A stretch of DNA of 64,000 nucleotides from Streptomyces sp. NBC_00459 (GTDB taxonomy: Bacteria; Actinomycetota; Actinomycetes; Streptomycetales; Streptomycetaceae), in contig NZ_CP107903.1 of NCBI RefSeq assembly GCF_036013955.1, positions 248,001-312,000 of the forward strand, written 5' to 3'. A program made the translations under genes and the position numbers. Below, piece after piece: positions 33,358 through 41,872 of this stretch. The notes under the pieces are model-generated. The model saw only the letters and a program-made list of their open reading frames with translations. It searched no databases and had not been told where the DNA came from. Positions within the stretch are counted from its first letter, which is position 1; every line of letters begins with the position of its first letter.

Positions 33358-33936
33358 ATGCGTAAGGCGCCCCTGCTTTCCCTCACCCTCATTGCTCTGA
33401 CACTCTCGATGACGGTCGGCTGCACCGACAACGAGCCGGAGCCGGCTCTGGCCGCGAACACCGCGTCGGCAATACAGAGCCCCGGCCTGACACGTGCCGT
33501 TGGCGGCACTGGCTCGCCCGCTGCCGGTTCGACGAGCGTCCCGGACTCCGCAGCAGAAATTCCCACCGGCAGTGACCCGTCACTCACCATCGACAGCAAC
33601 TACAGCGCGCGGACCACCGACTGCGCAGGGCGCGACGTCGTCATCGAAGGCCAGGCGAACACCATCGGGCTCACCGGAACGTGTGGAACGGTCGCCATCG
33701 GCGGCCGGTTCAACACCGTCACGGTGGAGACAGCCAACACCATCAAGATCACGGGCAACTCCAGCACGGTGATCGCGGAGACGGTCGGCGCCATTCGGCT
33801 GGACGACGCCGCCTTCATCACCGTGAACTGGGTCAACGGGGCCGGTGGCAACGAACCCGCCATCTCCGGAAACAGCAAGGCCTCCACCGTGAACAAGATC
33901 AGCGGCCAGGAGTACGAAAACCGGATGAGGCCCTGA
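33358..33936 (+). CDS. DUF3060 lipoprotein
   Basis: A 192-aa exported lipoprotein. The signal sequence MRKAPLLSLTLIALTLS is followed by MTVGC, a lipobox with cysteine near residue 22. After a Ser/Pro/Thr linker, the DUF3060 repeat region begins near 80: DCAGRDVVIEGQANTIGLTG, GTVAIGGRFNTVTVETANTI, GNSSTVIAETVGAI, with short beta-solenoid-like turns. The function is unknown. The last codons run directly into the transposase remnant that starts in the same frame after the TGA, so the natural C-terminus may have been replaced. Confidence 0.75.
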   Translation: MRKAPLLSLTLIALTLSMTVGCTDNEPEPALAANTASAIQSPGLTRAVGGTGSPAAGSTSVPDSAAEIPTGSDPSLTIDSNYSARTTDCAGRDVVIEGQANTIGLTGTCGTVAIGGRFNTVTVETANTIKITGNSSTVIAETVGAIRLDDAAFITVNWVNGAGGNEPAISGNSKASTVNKISGQEYENRMRP

Positions 33937-34620
33937 ACGGGCCTACGCCTGGGCCACCGCGTCGGCGCCTCCACCATCCGACGCATCCCGCGCAGCGCCG
34001 GCCCCGGCCCCGCACCCTGACGAAAGCGCGGCGCCCCGACCTGGCGCGAGTTCGTACGCGCCCAGGCCTCCGGCCTGCTCGCCGCCGACTTCTTCCACGT
34101 GGACACCGCCGCGCTGAACAGGCTGTACGCCTTCGTGGTCATGGAGGTCGGCACCCGCACCGTGCACATCCTCGGCGTCACCGCCCACCCGACCGCAGCC
34201 TGGGCCACCCAGCTCTCGAGGAACCTCCTCGCCAACCTCGCAGACCGCTCCGCCCGCTTGCGCTACCTGCTACGCGACCACGACAGCCGCTACACCCAGG
34301 CGTCCGACGCCGTCTTCACCGCCGACGGCATCGAGACCCTGAAGAGCGCGCCACAGACACCGCGGATGAACGCCCACGTGGAGAGGTTCATCCGCAGCGT
34401 GCGGGCCGAGTGCACCGACCGGATGCTGATCTACAACGAGCAACACGCACGGCGTGTCCTCGCCGAATACGCCAAGCACTACAACTCCGGAAGGCCGCAC
34501 CGGGCCCTGCACCTTCGCGCACCAGCCGACGATCCGGACGTCATCCCCTTCCCAGCCCAGCACATCCAGCGCCACGACGTCCTCAGCGGACTCATCCACG
34601 AGTACCGCGACACAGCCTGA
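33937..34620 (+). pseudogene. Transposase (integrase-core, DDE) C-terminal remnant with an in-frame stop
   Basis: Frame 1 reads LGHRVGASTIRRIPRSAGP, a TGA at 34018-34020, then TWREFVRAQASGLLAADFF and HVDTAALNRLYAFVVMEVG. It continues through LRYLLRDHDSRYTQ, NAHVERFIRSVRAECTDRML and HYNSGRPHRALHLRAPADD to the stop at 34620. These are the HTH-to-rve linker and the catalytic core of a Streptomyces integrase-core transposase: D in FFHVD, D in LLRDHDSRY, E in NAHVERF. The N-terminal half is gone and the stop interrupts the linker, so it is inactive. Confidence 0.8.
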
Positions 34621-34911
34621 CAAAGATCACGACAGTCTGGCGAACGCCCAGCTCAACGCATGTGCGGGACTTTGGGCACCCAACAGGGAACGCATCGATC
34701 CGGTCATCAGCCAATCCCTGAGTGCACGCGACATCACCGCCACCGTCTACGACTACGCCTGAGCCCGGCTCTCCGCCTGGCCGCCGAGCCGCAGATTCAC
34801 TGTCAACCTACGGGTGCACCTCGACCGCAGGCCACCGGCACCGGGCCACGACCCGGATGCGCACACCGTGCCCTGTCTTGCCGTCCGGTGGCGCGGGACT
34901 CCAGCTGACCA

Positions 34912-35682
34912 TCAGGTGGAGGAGCGCTCCATCGCCCTGTCCAGATGCGTGATGACGGTCGGCACGTCACCGCTCTCGGTCCGCCGGATCAGTTCCAGGG
35001 CCGGTCGGACGATACCGGTCGGCCGTGCGATCAGCCTGGCGAGCACAGCGGCCCGGATGTCGAGGCGCTCGATGGTGGCCTCGCGCTCCCGCTCGCTCTG
35101 GCCGGCGAGCAGGACGGCGTTGTACCAGGCCTCCTCACGGGACTGGCGGATGCTGAAGTCGAGGATCTGCTCGTCGGTCCGGCCGCCGACCTTGTCCAGC
35201 AGCGACAATAGGGGCGACAAGGCGTCGACCGAGCCCTGCACGGCCAGCACCACCCGCGCGAGGATGTCGTTGATCAGCAGGAAGTCGCGGCGCAGCGCAT
35301 GGATGTCCGCGCCCGGGCCGGTCCGCGCGGCCGCGACGGCCAGGTCAAGATTGATGTGCGCGTTCACGCCGAGCAGCAGGTGCTGGACGATGACGGTGTC
35401 GGCGTCGTCCAGCAGCCCAAACGTCTCCCGCCAGCAGCGCGGCCCGCTCCGATCGCGACGCCAGGCGTCGTACGCCTCGAAGTAGCGGTTGCCGAAGTGG
35501 GTGTCGAAGCGATCCATGCGGGGACCGTCGTCGAACAGGTCTTCATGGATGCTCTTGCGGACCTCGACGGTCACCTGTCGGTACAGCGCGGCGAAGTACC
35601 CGATCCGGTCTCCCGTACGGACGGCCTCGCGCACGATCCCGGCAAGGCCGTCGACGACATCGTCGATGTTCTCCGCCACCAT
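34912..35682 (-). CDS. DUF5995-family protein
   Basis: A 256-aa soluble protein, mostly helical. Visible blocks are GDRIGYFAALYRQVTVEVRK near residue 25, MDRFDTHFGNRYFEAYDAW near 57, DTVIVQHLLLGVNAHINLDLAVA near 95 and DFLLINDILARVVLAVQ near 130. The H-x(3-6)-H-x-N arrangement with LGVNAHINLDLA matches the DUF5995 family, of unknown function. ATG at 35682 has a strong GGGGGGAG upstream; the long frame beyond is not coding. It is isolated between an IS relic and a PKS stub. Confidence 0.72.
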   Translation of the reverse strand: MVAENIDDVVDGLAGIVREAVRTGDRIGYFAALYRQVTVEVRKSIHEDLFDDGPRMDRFDTHFGNRYFEAYDAWRRDRSGPRCWRETFGLLDDADTVIVQHLLLGVNAHINLDLAVAAARTGPGADIHALRRDFLLINDILARVVLAVQGSVDALSPLLSLLDKVGGRTDEQILDFSIRQSREEAWYNAVLLAGQSEREREATIERLDIRAAVLARLIARPTGIVRPALELIRRTESGDVPTVITHLDRAMERSST

Positions 35683-35874
35683 GTCCGGCTCCCCCCTCGT
35701 GACTCCCTCACCCCTAGGACTGTAGGCCAAATGCCTTGCTTGAAAGAGGAGTTGACGTTTCCCTGATGCGGCTTGGTGACTGAAAGGTGGATCGAGGCAC
35801 CGGTGGGACTGTTCCCGCAGCGGGCAGAGGTCGTCGCCGTCGAGGGCTGGCTCAAAGGCGTCGCACCGCGATAG

Positions 35875-36557
35875 CGGGATGCCGGTCCTGCCGTCGCACG
35901 AGCTCAGCCGGATGAGCTGTCTGAGGCCGAACGGCGGCGGGTCCTGCTGGAGTTGATCACCGATCACGCGGGTGCCATCCTCAGCCACCCCGACCCCGGG
36001 GCCCTCTCCGCCGACACTGGCTTCAGGTCCCTGGGCTTCGACTCCGTGACGTCCGTGGAGATGAGCAACAGGCTGGGCGCGGCGACCGGGCTGAGCCTGT
36101 CGGCGACCGCGGTCTTCGACCACCCCACCCCCGCCGCCGTCGCGGACCATCTCGGCGAACGGCTGGCCGAGATCAGTGCCCCCGTCGCGCCTGTGGCGTC
36201 GTGGGCCGGCCGCCGGGAACGGCCGGAGGGCGCGCTGCTGCGCCAGGCGGTCACCCAGGGGCGGGTCGCGGAGGGAGTGGGCGTACTGGCGGCGGCGCGG
36301 CTGCGGCCGGTGTTCTCCCATCCCCCGCTGCCCGAGCACACGCCCGCCGCGACCTGGCTGCGCCGGGCCGGACGACCCGTGCTGATCTGCGTGGACTCCT
36401 TCATCCCCGCCGCCGCCAACCTCACCTACCAGCGGCTGGCCGTCGCCCTGGAGAGCCGGTACGACGTGGCGGCCGTCCAACTGCCCGGCTACCGGGACGG
36501 CGAGTCGCTGCCCGACAGCGCCGACTCCGTGGCCGAGGCCGTGGCCACCGCCGTCGA
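35875..36557 (+). pseudogene. Polyketide synthase remnant: acyl-carrier protein plus thioesterase start
   Basis: Starting just after an in-frame stop at 35872, the frame reads PDELSEAERRRVLLELITDH and then a complete ACP: FRSLGFDSVTSVEMSNRLGA with the phosphopantetheine serine in GFDSV, and VFDHPTPAAVADHLGERL. A linker leads to RPVLICVDSFIPAAANLTYQ and DVAAVQLPGYRDGESLP, the beginning of a type I PKS thioesterase. The frame leaves PKS similarity at 36557, exactly where the duplicated segment begins. There is no KS, AT or complete TE and no start codon, so it is a scar of a deleted biosynthetic cluster. Confidence 0.8.
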
Positions 36558-37365
36558 CGCGTCGAAACGCTCACGGCTTTCGACAGCAGCACTGGCACTG
36601 CGAAGTCGCTGCCGGGGTGCTCGGCGGCTGCGGTCTCAGAGTGTCCCTGGACATCCTGCGTGAGCTGCTCGACGGCACCACCGGCGGGTAGAGCGCCTGC
36701 CCGCGCCCGATCGACACGCCGCCCTCCACCTGACGAAATCGGGTGCAGGGCACCGGCGGTGGGCCGAGGCACTGCCGCCACACACAGGCGGCCTTGGGGT
36801 TGTAAAGGCCGCTCCAGGTGTTCGGGCCCACGACCCCGTCCTCCTGGAGACCGTTGCAGCGCTGCACCCACGTGATGCCGTCGTACGGGTTGGTGCCGTG
36901 GTCACCGTCCCTGGACATGCAGGTGGGGGAATCCGCTGTAGTAGTCGATCAGGCACTGGACTGCTTCGTCGCGGGTCCGTCCCGATTGACGTACACGGTC
37001 GGACGCGACGAGTCCGAGATGTAGTTGCAGAAGTCCTCCGCGGACGCGGTGGGGCCAAAGGCGACCATGCCCCCGAGGGCCAGGGTGCCGACGGCCGCAG
37101 CGATGGTCAGCCTTCGGATCAGCGCGAGCATGCGGATACCTCCGGATTCGGACGGTCCCACCATGGGCCGAGCACAGGCCCCCGAAGCCGACCGACTACG
37201 GGCGTCGCACCGAAACCCTCACCCTGCCAGCCTTCAGGAAAGAGCAAGGCCACGTGACAACACGCTCAGCTCACCCCTGCCGACCAGCTCCAGGACGCAC
37301 TCCTCCCACTCACATGACTCCCACAATGACGCCCCGCCTCCTATGACACAGACAGGCGGAGCCGG
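36557..37365. repeat. Direct duplication, copy 1 (long form)
   Basis: Two blocks match the segment at 45599-46139 almost base for base: 36557-36657 and 36904-37365. Between them are about 246 bp absent from copy 2. The missing part is bounded by two 12-bp direct repeats GTCCCTGGACAT (near 36646 and 36903). The left edge coincides with the end of PKS similarity. The right edge, after an inverted pair CCGCCT...AGGCGG, is at the CCGG where flanks diverge. Confidence 0.85.
36571..37131 (-). pseudogene. Secreted peptidoglycan-binding-domain protein, frameshifted (copy 1)
   Basis: From ATG 37131 (GGAGGT upstream) the product starts MLALIRRLTIAAAVGTLALG with a signal peptide ending near ASAEDF, then CNYISDSSRPTVYVNRDG. 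After PATKQ a one-base deletion near 36960, compared with copy 2 (TGGACTGC against TGGACCTGC), breaks the frame. The next frame continues NPYDGITWVQRCNGLQEDGV and GPNTWSGLYNPKAACVW, the C-terminal half of a PG_binding_1 domain. The C-terminal end is uncertain. The intact gene would be a small extracellular cell-wall-binding protein. Confidence 0.7.
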
Positions 37366-37517
37366 CCGCTGTGCGGGTCGCCGGGTCGATCGCACAGCGC
37401 AGCACGGCCCCCGTGGAGGCGACCCGATGACGACCGAGGCAACACCCGAAGCGGCGACCGGAACGGTGACCGCAGCGACGAACAGCGCGACATCGGCCGC
37501 CGGGCCCTCCGACCCGC

Positions 37518-38546
37518 GTGGACCGGAAGCTGTACGTCCAGGACGTCACCCTGCGGGACGGCATGCACGCCCTCCGACACCGCATTGACCCCGCCGACGT
37601 GGGCCGTACCGTGGCCGCGCTCGACGCGGCAGGGGTCGACGCCATCGAGGTCGCCCACGGCGACGGCCTCGCGGGCGGCTCGGTGAACTACGGCCCGGGC
37701 AGCCACACCGACTGGGAGTGGATCGAGGCAGCGGCCGACAGCATCCGCTCCGCGGTCCTCACCACGCTCCTCCTGCCCGGCATCGGCACCATCACCGAAC
37801 TGGAACGCGCCCACGCGCTCGGCGTCCGCTCGGTACGCGTGGCGACCCATTGCACCGAGGCCGACATCTCCGAGCAGCACACCGCCAAGGCCCGCGAACT
37901 GGGGATGGACGTCGCGGGCTTCCTGATGATGAGCCACATGGCCCCGCCCGACGAACTCGCCGCCCAGGCAAGGCTGATGGAGTCCTACGGCGCGCACTGC
38001 GTGTACGTCACCGACTCCGGCTGCCGCCTCACCATGGACGGAATGCGCGAGCGCGTCCGCGCCTACCGCGACGTGCTCGACCCGGCCACCGAGATCGGCG
38101 TGCACACGCACGAGAACCTGTCCCTGTCGGTCGCCAACAGCGTCGTCGCCGTGGAGGAGGGCGTTACCCGGGTGGACGCCTCCCTCGCCGGCCAGGGCGC
38201 GGGGGCGGGAAACTGCCCGATCGAGGCGTTCGCCGCCGTGGCGACCCTGCACGGCTGGCAGCACGGCTGCGACCTGTTCGCCCTCCAGGACGCCGCCGAC
38301 GACCTGGTCCGGCCGCTGCGGGACCGCCCCGTACAGGTCGACCGGGAGACGCTGACCCTCGGCTACGCGGGCGTGTACTCGTCCTTCCTCCGGCACACCG
38401 AGATCGCCGCCGCACGCTACGGCGTGGACGCCCGGACCCTGCTCCTGGAAGGGGGCTGCCGTGGTCTGGTGGGCGGCCAGGAGGACATGATCGTGGACAT
38501 CGCGCTCGACCTGGCAACGTCCGGGCACACGACCTCCCGACGCTGA
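37518..38546 (+). CDS. 4-hydroxy-2-oxovalerate aldolase-like protein (MhpE/DmpG family)
   Basis: A 342-aa HMGL-like TIM barrel of nearly full family length. It begins with [19 protein letters not shown] (metal-binding RD motif near residue 13). [16 protein letters not shown] near 40, [15 protein letters not shown] near 195 (metal-ligand HxH, the fourth position E in place of the usual H), and [20 protein letters not shown] near 282 follow. The loop usually VVDSAG is VTDSGC here. The enzyme splits 4-hydroxy-2-oxovalerate to pyruvate and acetaldehyde in meta-cleavage pathways. The usual partners (acylating acetaldehyde dehydrogenase, oxopentenoate hydratase) are not adjacent. GTG 37518 has a weak ribosome site, and the gene begins 153 bp after repeat copy 1. 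Confidence 0.82.
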   Translation: MDRKLYVQDVTLRDGMHALRHRIDPADVGRTVAALDAAGVDAIEVAHGDGLAGGSVNYGPGSHTDWEWIEAAADSIRSAVLTTLLLPGIGTITELERAHALGVRSVRVATHCTEADISEQHTAKARELGMDVAGFLMMSHMAPPDELAAQARLMESYGAHCVYVTDSGCRLTMDGMRERVRAYRDVLDPATEIGVHTHENLSLSVANSVVAVEEGVTRVDASLAGQGAGAGNCPIEAFAAVATLHGWQHGCDLFALQDAADDLVRPLRDRPVQVDRETLTLGYAGVYSSFLRHTEIAAARYGVDARTLLLEGGCRGLVGGQEDMIVDIALDLATSGHTTSRR

Positions 38547-38672
38547 CTGCCCGCCTCGAAGCGGCGGCTGTCAGGAGGCCGGCGGCCCTCAGGACCGTGA
38601 AAATCACAACTCGGGCAAACGCGTCGGCTCGTCCAGTCCTGCCCGCGGTCACTGCGGGCTTGGACCGGTGCC

Positions 38673-39041
38673 ATGCCACAGCCGCAGGACGTCGAGATCA
38701 CCCCACGGCTCGGCACGGCCCTTCGTGCCTCCGCGGACGTCACGCTCAGCATCACTGTCTCCGCCGACGCCCCGCCCGATCGCGTCCGGCCCGCGCTGCG
38801 CCAGGTCCGGGAGGCCCTGTGGCAGGTGGGCAGCACCACCCCGCTGCCCACCGGCGACCTCCCCACACCGTCGTACGTCTCCCTGCCGGCCGGCAGGGGA
38901 CACGGCCCCTGGACCATCACCGTGGACTTCGACTTCGCACCGCGAGAGGAACGCACACGCGTGCCGGATCTCATCGCCGGCATCCTGCGGGAGTTCCAGG
39001 TCACGCCCGCGCACCTGGACGTCTTCGTGGACGACTCGTAG
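38673..39041 (+). CDS. Hypothetical protein (122 aa)
   Basis: A 122-aa acidic protein with no recognised domain. Segments such as VTLSITVSADAPPDRVRPAL, YVSLPAGRGHGPWTITVDFD and LIAGILREFQVTPAHLDVFV suggest an alternating beta/alpha ferredoxin-like fold. No signal or membrane segment is seen. It lies 127 bp after the aldolase gene on the same strand. Base composition is typical of the genome, so it is probably expressed, but the function is unknown. Confidence 0.5.
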   Translation: MPQPQDVEITPRLGTALRASADVTLSITVSADAPPDRVRPALRQVREALWQVGSTTPLPTGDLPTPSYVSLPAGRGHGPWTITVDFDFAPREERTRVPDLIAGILREFQVTPAHLDVFVDDS

Positions 39042-39568
39042 TGTCGTGCGCCGGAAGTTGCGGGCTCAAGTCAGTCTCAGGGTCCGGTGGTGGTCGGCCG
39101 GTGGCCGGTGGGTTGATTCTGGTGAAGTAGTCGGCGAGGAAGTTGAGGATCTCGTCGGCGGTCTTGGTCCAGAGGCCGACAGGACCGCCTTGTCGATCGC
39201 GGCCAGGAACCTCTAGTAATCGTGGGTGCGCCGCTCGCGCATGCCCGGCAGCATCGGCAGTACGGGCGTCAAGGGCCCCTGGCCGACGAGGCCTCCCGAT
39301 AGAGCGGCTCCGTCACGCTGGTGGGTTTCACAGAACATACGGACGCCTGGCAGAGCCTGAAAATCTCCCCTGCCGTGAGGGCTCACGAGAGAGCGGTGCG
39401 GTTCCGGCGGCCAGGAGCAGAGTCACCAACCGCGTGAGCCAGGTGCGAACTCGGATGCCACCTCGCCACATGGGGCTGCCCGCCATGAGCACCCCGTCCG
39501 TCCGACCGGCCCGGGACGGACGGATACAGTGCGCGCGACGGTAGCCTGGTTGATTTAGGAGGGGAAGC
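39042..39568. other. Intergenic interval with a small IS630-type relic
   Basis: No intact gene in 527 bp. On the minus strand around 39085-39180 the frame reads LWTKTADEILNFLADYFTRI, which resembles the C-terminus of IS630-type transposases (WTKTADEIL). The rest shows no recognised coding sequence. The last 30 bp carry AGGAGGGG before the GTG of the phosphoesterase gene. Confidence 0.4.
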
Positions 39569-40801
39569 GTGACCGCCACCAGCGAAGCTCGCTCCGACGA
39601 CAGCGCATCGCACAAAACCCAGCGGACCCGACTGCACCGCCTGATGCGCTACCTCCCCCTGATCGCCCCCGTCCTGCTGTGGGCCGTGCCCTGCTGGGTG
39701 CTGCTGTACGCCGGCCAGCACTGGCCGCTGCCCGTGACGCTGGGCGGCACCACCCTGTTCGCCCTCGGCCTGATCGGCATGCCGCTCGCGATGGTGCGCG
39801 GCCACGGCCGACGGCAACAGGACTGGGCGGCGATCATCGGGGACACCCTGCTCGGCACCAGCTGGGTCCTGTTCACCTGGTCCGTCCTGCTCGGCGTCCT
39901 GCTGCGCCTGACCCTGACCGTGACGGGCGTCGGCGACGGCCAGGACCGGGCCCGGATCGTCACCTGGGCGGTCCTCGGCACAGCCGCCGCACTACTTGCT
40001 TGGGGGTACGCCGAGGCCCGCCGAGTCCCACGGGTGCGCCGGATCGACGTACAACTCCCGCGCCTGGGAGCCGGATTGGACGGCACGCGCGTCGTCCTCA
40101 TCACCGACACCCACTACGGCCCCCTCGACCGCGCCCGCTGGTCGGCGCGGGTGTGCGAGACGGTCAACACCCTGGAAGCCGACCTGGTCTGCCACACCGG
40201 CGACATCGCCGACGGCACGGCCGAACGCCGCCGCGCCCAGGCCGCCCCACTCGGCACCGTGCAGGCCAGCCGGGCCAGGGTCTACGTCACCGGCAACCAC
40301 GAGTACTACAGCCAGGCCCAGGGCTGGGTCGACCTGATGGACGAGCTGGGCTGGGAGCCGCTGCGCAACCGCCATCTGCTGCTCGAACGCGGCGGCGACG
40401 CCCTCGTGGTCGCCGGCGTGGACGACGTCACCGCCGAAGCCTCCGGCCTCGCCGGCCACCGCGCCCACCTCGCCGGAGCCCTCAACGGCACCGACCCCGA
40501 CCTGCCCGTCCTGCTCCTGGCCCACCAGCCCAAGTTCGTCGACCGGGCAGCAGCAGCCGGCATCGACCTCCAGCTCTCCGGCCACACCCACGGCGGCCAG
40601 ATCTGGCCCTTCCACCACCTCGTCCGCCTCGACCAGCCCGCCGTCTCCGGCCTCAGCCACCACGGCACCCGAACCCTCCTCTACACCAGCCGCGGCACCG
40701 GTTTCTGGGGCCCACCCTTCCGCGTCTTCGCCCCGAGCGAGATCACCCTGCTCGTACTCCGCTCCCCGCAGCAGTCCCCTTCTCGACGGCATCCGCGATG
40801 A
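39569..40801 (+). CDS. Membrane-anchored metallophosphoesterase
   Basis: A 410-aa protein with about four hydrophobic helices in residues 30-145 and a calcineurin-like phosphoesterase domain after them. Metal-binding motifs in order are LITDTHYGPLD (near residue 175), VCHTGDIADGTAERR (near 210), VTGNHEYYSQ (near 243), LLAHQPKFVD (near 310) and LSGHTHGGQIWPFH (near 335). It resembles the YkuE/YaeI group, which hydrolyse lipid-linked phosphates at the membrane. GTG at 39569 follows AGGAGGGG. The last residues after ITLLVLRSP look unnatural, because a gene fragment is spliced on. Confidence 0.85.
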   Translation: MTATSEARSDDSASHKTQRTRLHRLMRYLPLIAPVLLWAVPCWVLLYAGQHWPLPVTLGGTTLFALGLIGMPLAMVRGHGRRQQDWAAIIGDTLLGTSWVLFTWSVLLGVLLRLTLTVTGVGDGQDRARIVTWAVLGTAAALLAWGYAEARRVPRVRRIDVQLPRLGAGLDGTRVVLITDTHYGPLDRARWSARVCETVNTLEADLVCHTGDIADGTAERRRAQAAPLGTVQASRARVYVTGNHEYYSQAQGWVDLMDELGWEPLRNRHLLLERGGDALVVAGVDDVTAEASGLAGHRAHLAGALNGTDPDLPVLLLAHQPKFVDRAAAAGIDLQLSGHTHGGQIWPFHHLVRLDQPAVSGLSHHGTRTLLYTSRGTGFWGPPFRVFAPSEITLLVLRSPQQSPSRRHPR

Positions 40802-41015
40802 CACGGAACGCGAAGTCTTCCTGCACGACTGGATCGCAGGCCGCAGACCTGGCGACATCCCGCCCGAGATCACGGCCATCATCGACCGGCACGCACGTCC
40901 TACCGTCGTCGTGGACTCCTTCTTCCGCCGTCTGTGTACCGAAAGCAAGCAGACGCCGTACCCGGCGGCGGAGATAGAGCGGCAGTTGGGCGCTGGCGTC
41001 ACAACCCCGAGTTGA
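40777..41015 (+). pseudogene. 3' fragment of an unrecognised gene
   Basis: In a frame different from the overlapping phosphoesterase end, the sequence reads LLDGIRDDTEREVFLHDWIA, then PPEITAIIDRHARPTVVVDS and FFRRLCTESKQTPYPAAEIE, ending at TGA 41013-41015. Composition and periodicity look like a genuine C-terminus, but no start codon fits and I do not recognise the family. It seems to be a truncated gene joined to the phosphoesterase gene. Confidence 0.35.
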
Positions 41016-41464
41016 TCAATGCCCTCGCCTCGGCCTGTCAGCGGCAGCCAGGGGGCGGTGTCTCCGGTTCTGGGACTGATCAGGGTGACGCCGCTGTGGG
41101 CCTGAAGGGCGACTCGCAGGGCCTCGTTCGCCAGGGTCAGGCGCCGGATGTGGTCTTCGTAGATGTACAGGTGGCGGGTGAGGCATCCACTACCTCCGAC
41201 ACCGAGGACGCCAACTCCCGTGCCCCACGCGGGCAGTACGCGCTCGCGCTGTACGATCTCGCCGACTACCCCCGGGAAGAACACCTGGACCAGGGCCGGC
41301 ACCTGGCTGCGCAACTCCGCCGGCGGGACCACCGGAAACACCGTGTCCTACTACATCGGCATCAGCCACCGCATCTGTCTCTCGCGCGACAGCGACGGCT
41401 ACGACCACTTCACCGACGGCACCGACAGCGGCCGCATCGCGGGCTACGCCTACCGGACCTGCAG
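41016..41464. other. Interval without a convincing gene
   Basis: Plus-strand frame 3 ends with GNTVSYYIGISHRICLSRDS and a stop at 41466-41468. This could be the end of a lost secreted protein, but nothing upstream in that frame is coding. Otherwise no feature is seen. Confidence 0.3.
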
Positions 41465-41713
41465 CTAGAACCGGTGCGGCACAGTGTGTGAGGGATACCT
41501 GGCACCCTCGCCCACCGCCGGGCCCGGCCCGCCGGTCCTGCGCCGCAACTCCTTGATCTCGCCCCTCTCGTACGAGCCCCACGTCTCGTACCAGCCCCGT
41601 GCCAGGGCGAGAAGCCGTTCCCGGGCGGTCTCCGCAAGCCGCAGCCGAAGCGCCTTGCGCCGCGCAGATGGAAAGGGACGTGCGGGCCGTGCCCGGCAAC
41701 ACTGTCGAGGCAA
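41465..41713 (-). CDS. Small hypothetical protein
   Basis: An 82-aa frame containing RLAETARERLLALARGWYET and WGSYERGEIKELRRRTGG, an amphipathic, charged helical pattern that looks coding. The first 15 residues are low complexity and the true start may be further in. No domain is recognised. It is divergent from recQ. Confidence 0.4.
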   Translation of the reverse strand: MPRQCCRARPARPFPSARRKALRLRLAETARERLLALARGWYETWGSYERGEIKELRRRTGGPGPAVGEGARYPSHTVPHRF

Positions 41714-41872
41714 AAGCCCATGAAGGCAGACGTGACGCTCGCGGGCCTGCCGTGGGTGTGCCGTCGCAGTCCGCGCCTGGCGATCGGACTGCTTCGGGCC
41801 GGGGCGGGCACTAGAACCACCACCGCCCGTCCGGTTGTGCCCCGGTCGCGCGCAAACGCTACGGGAGTCCCT

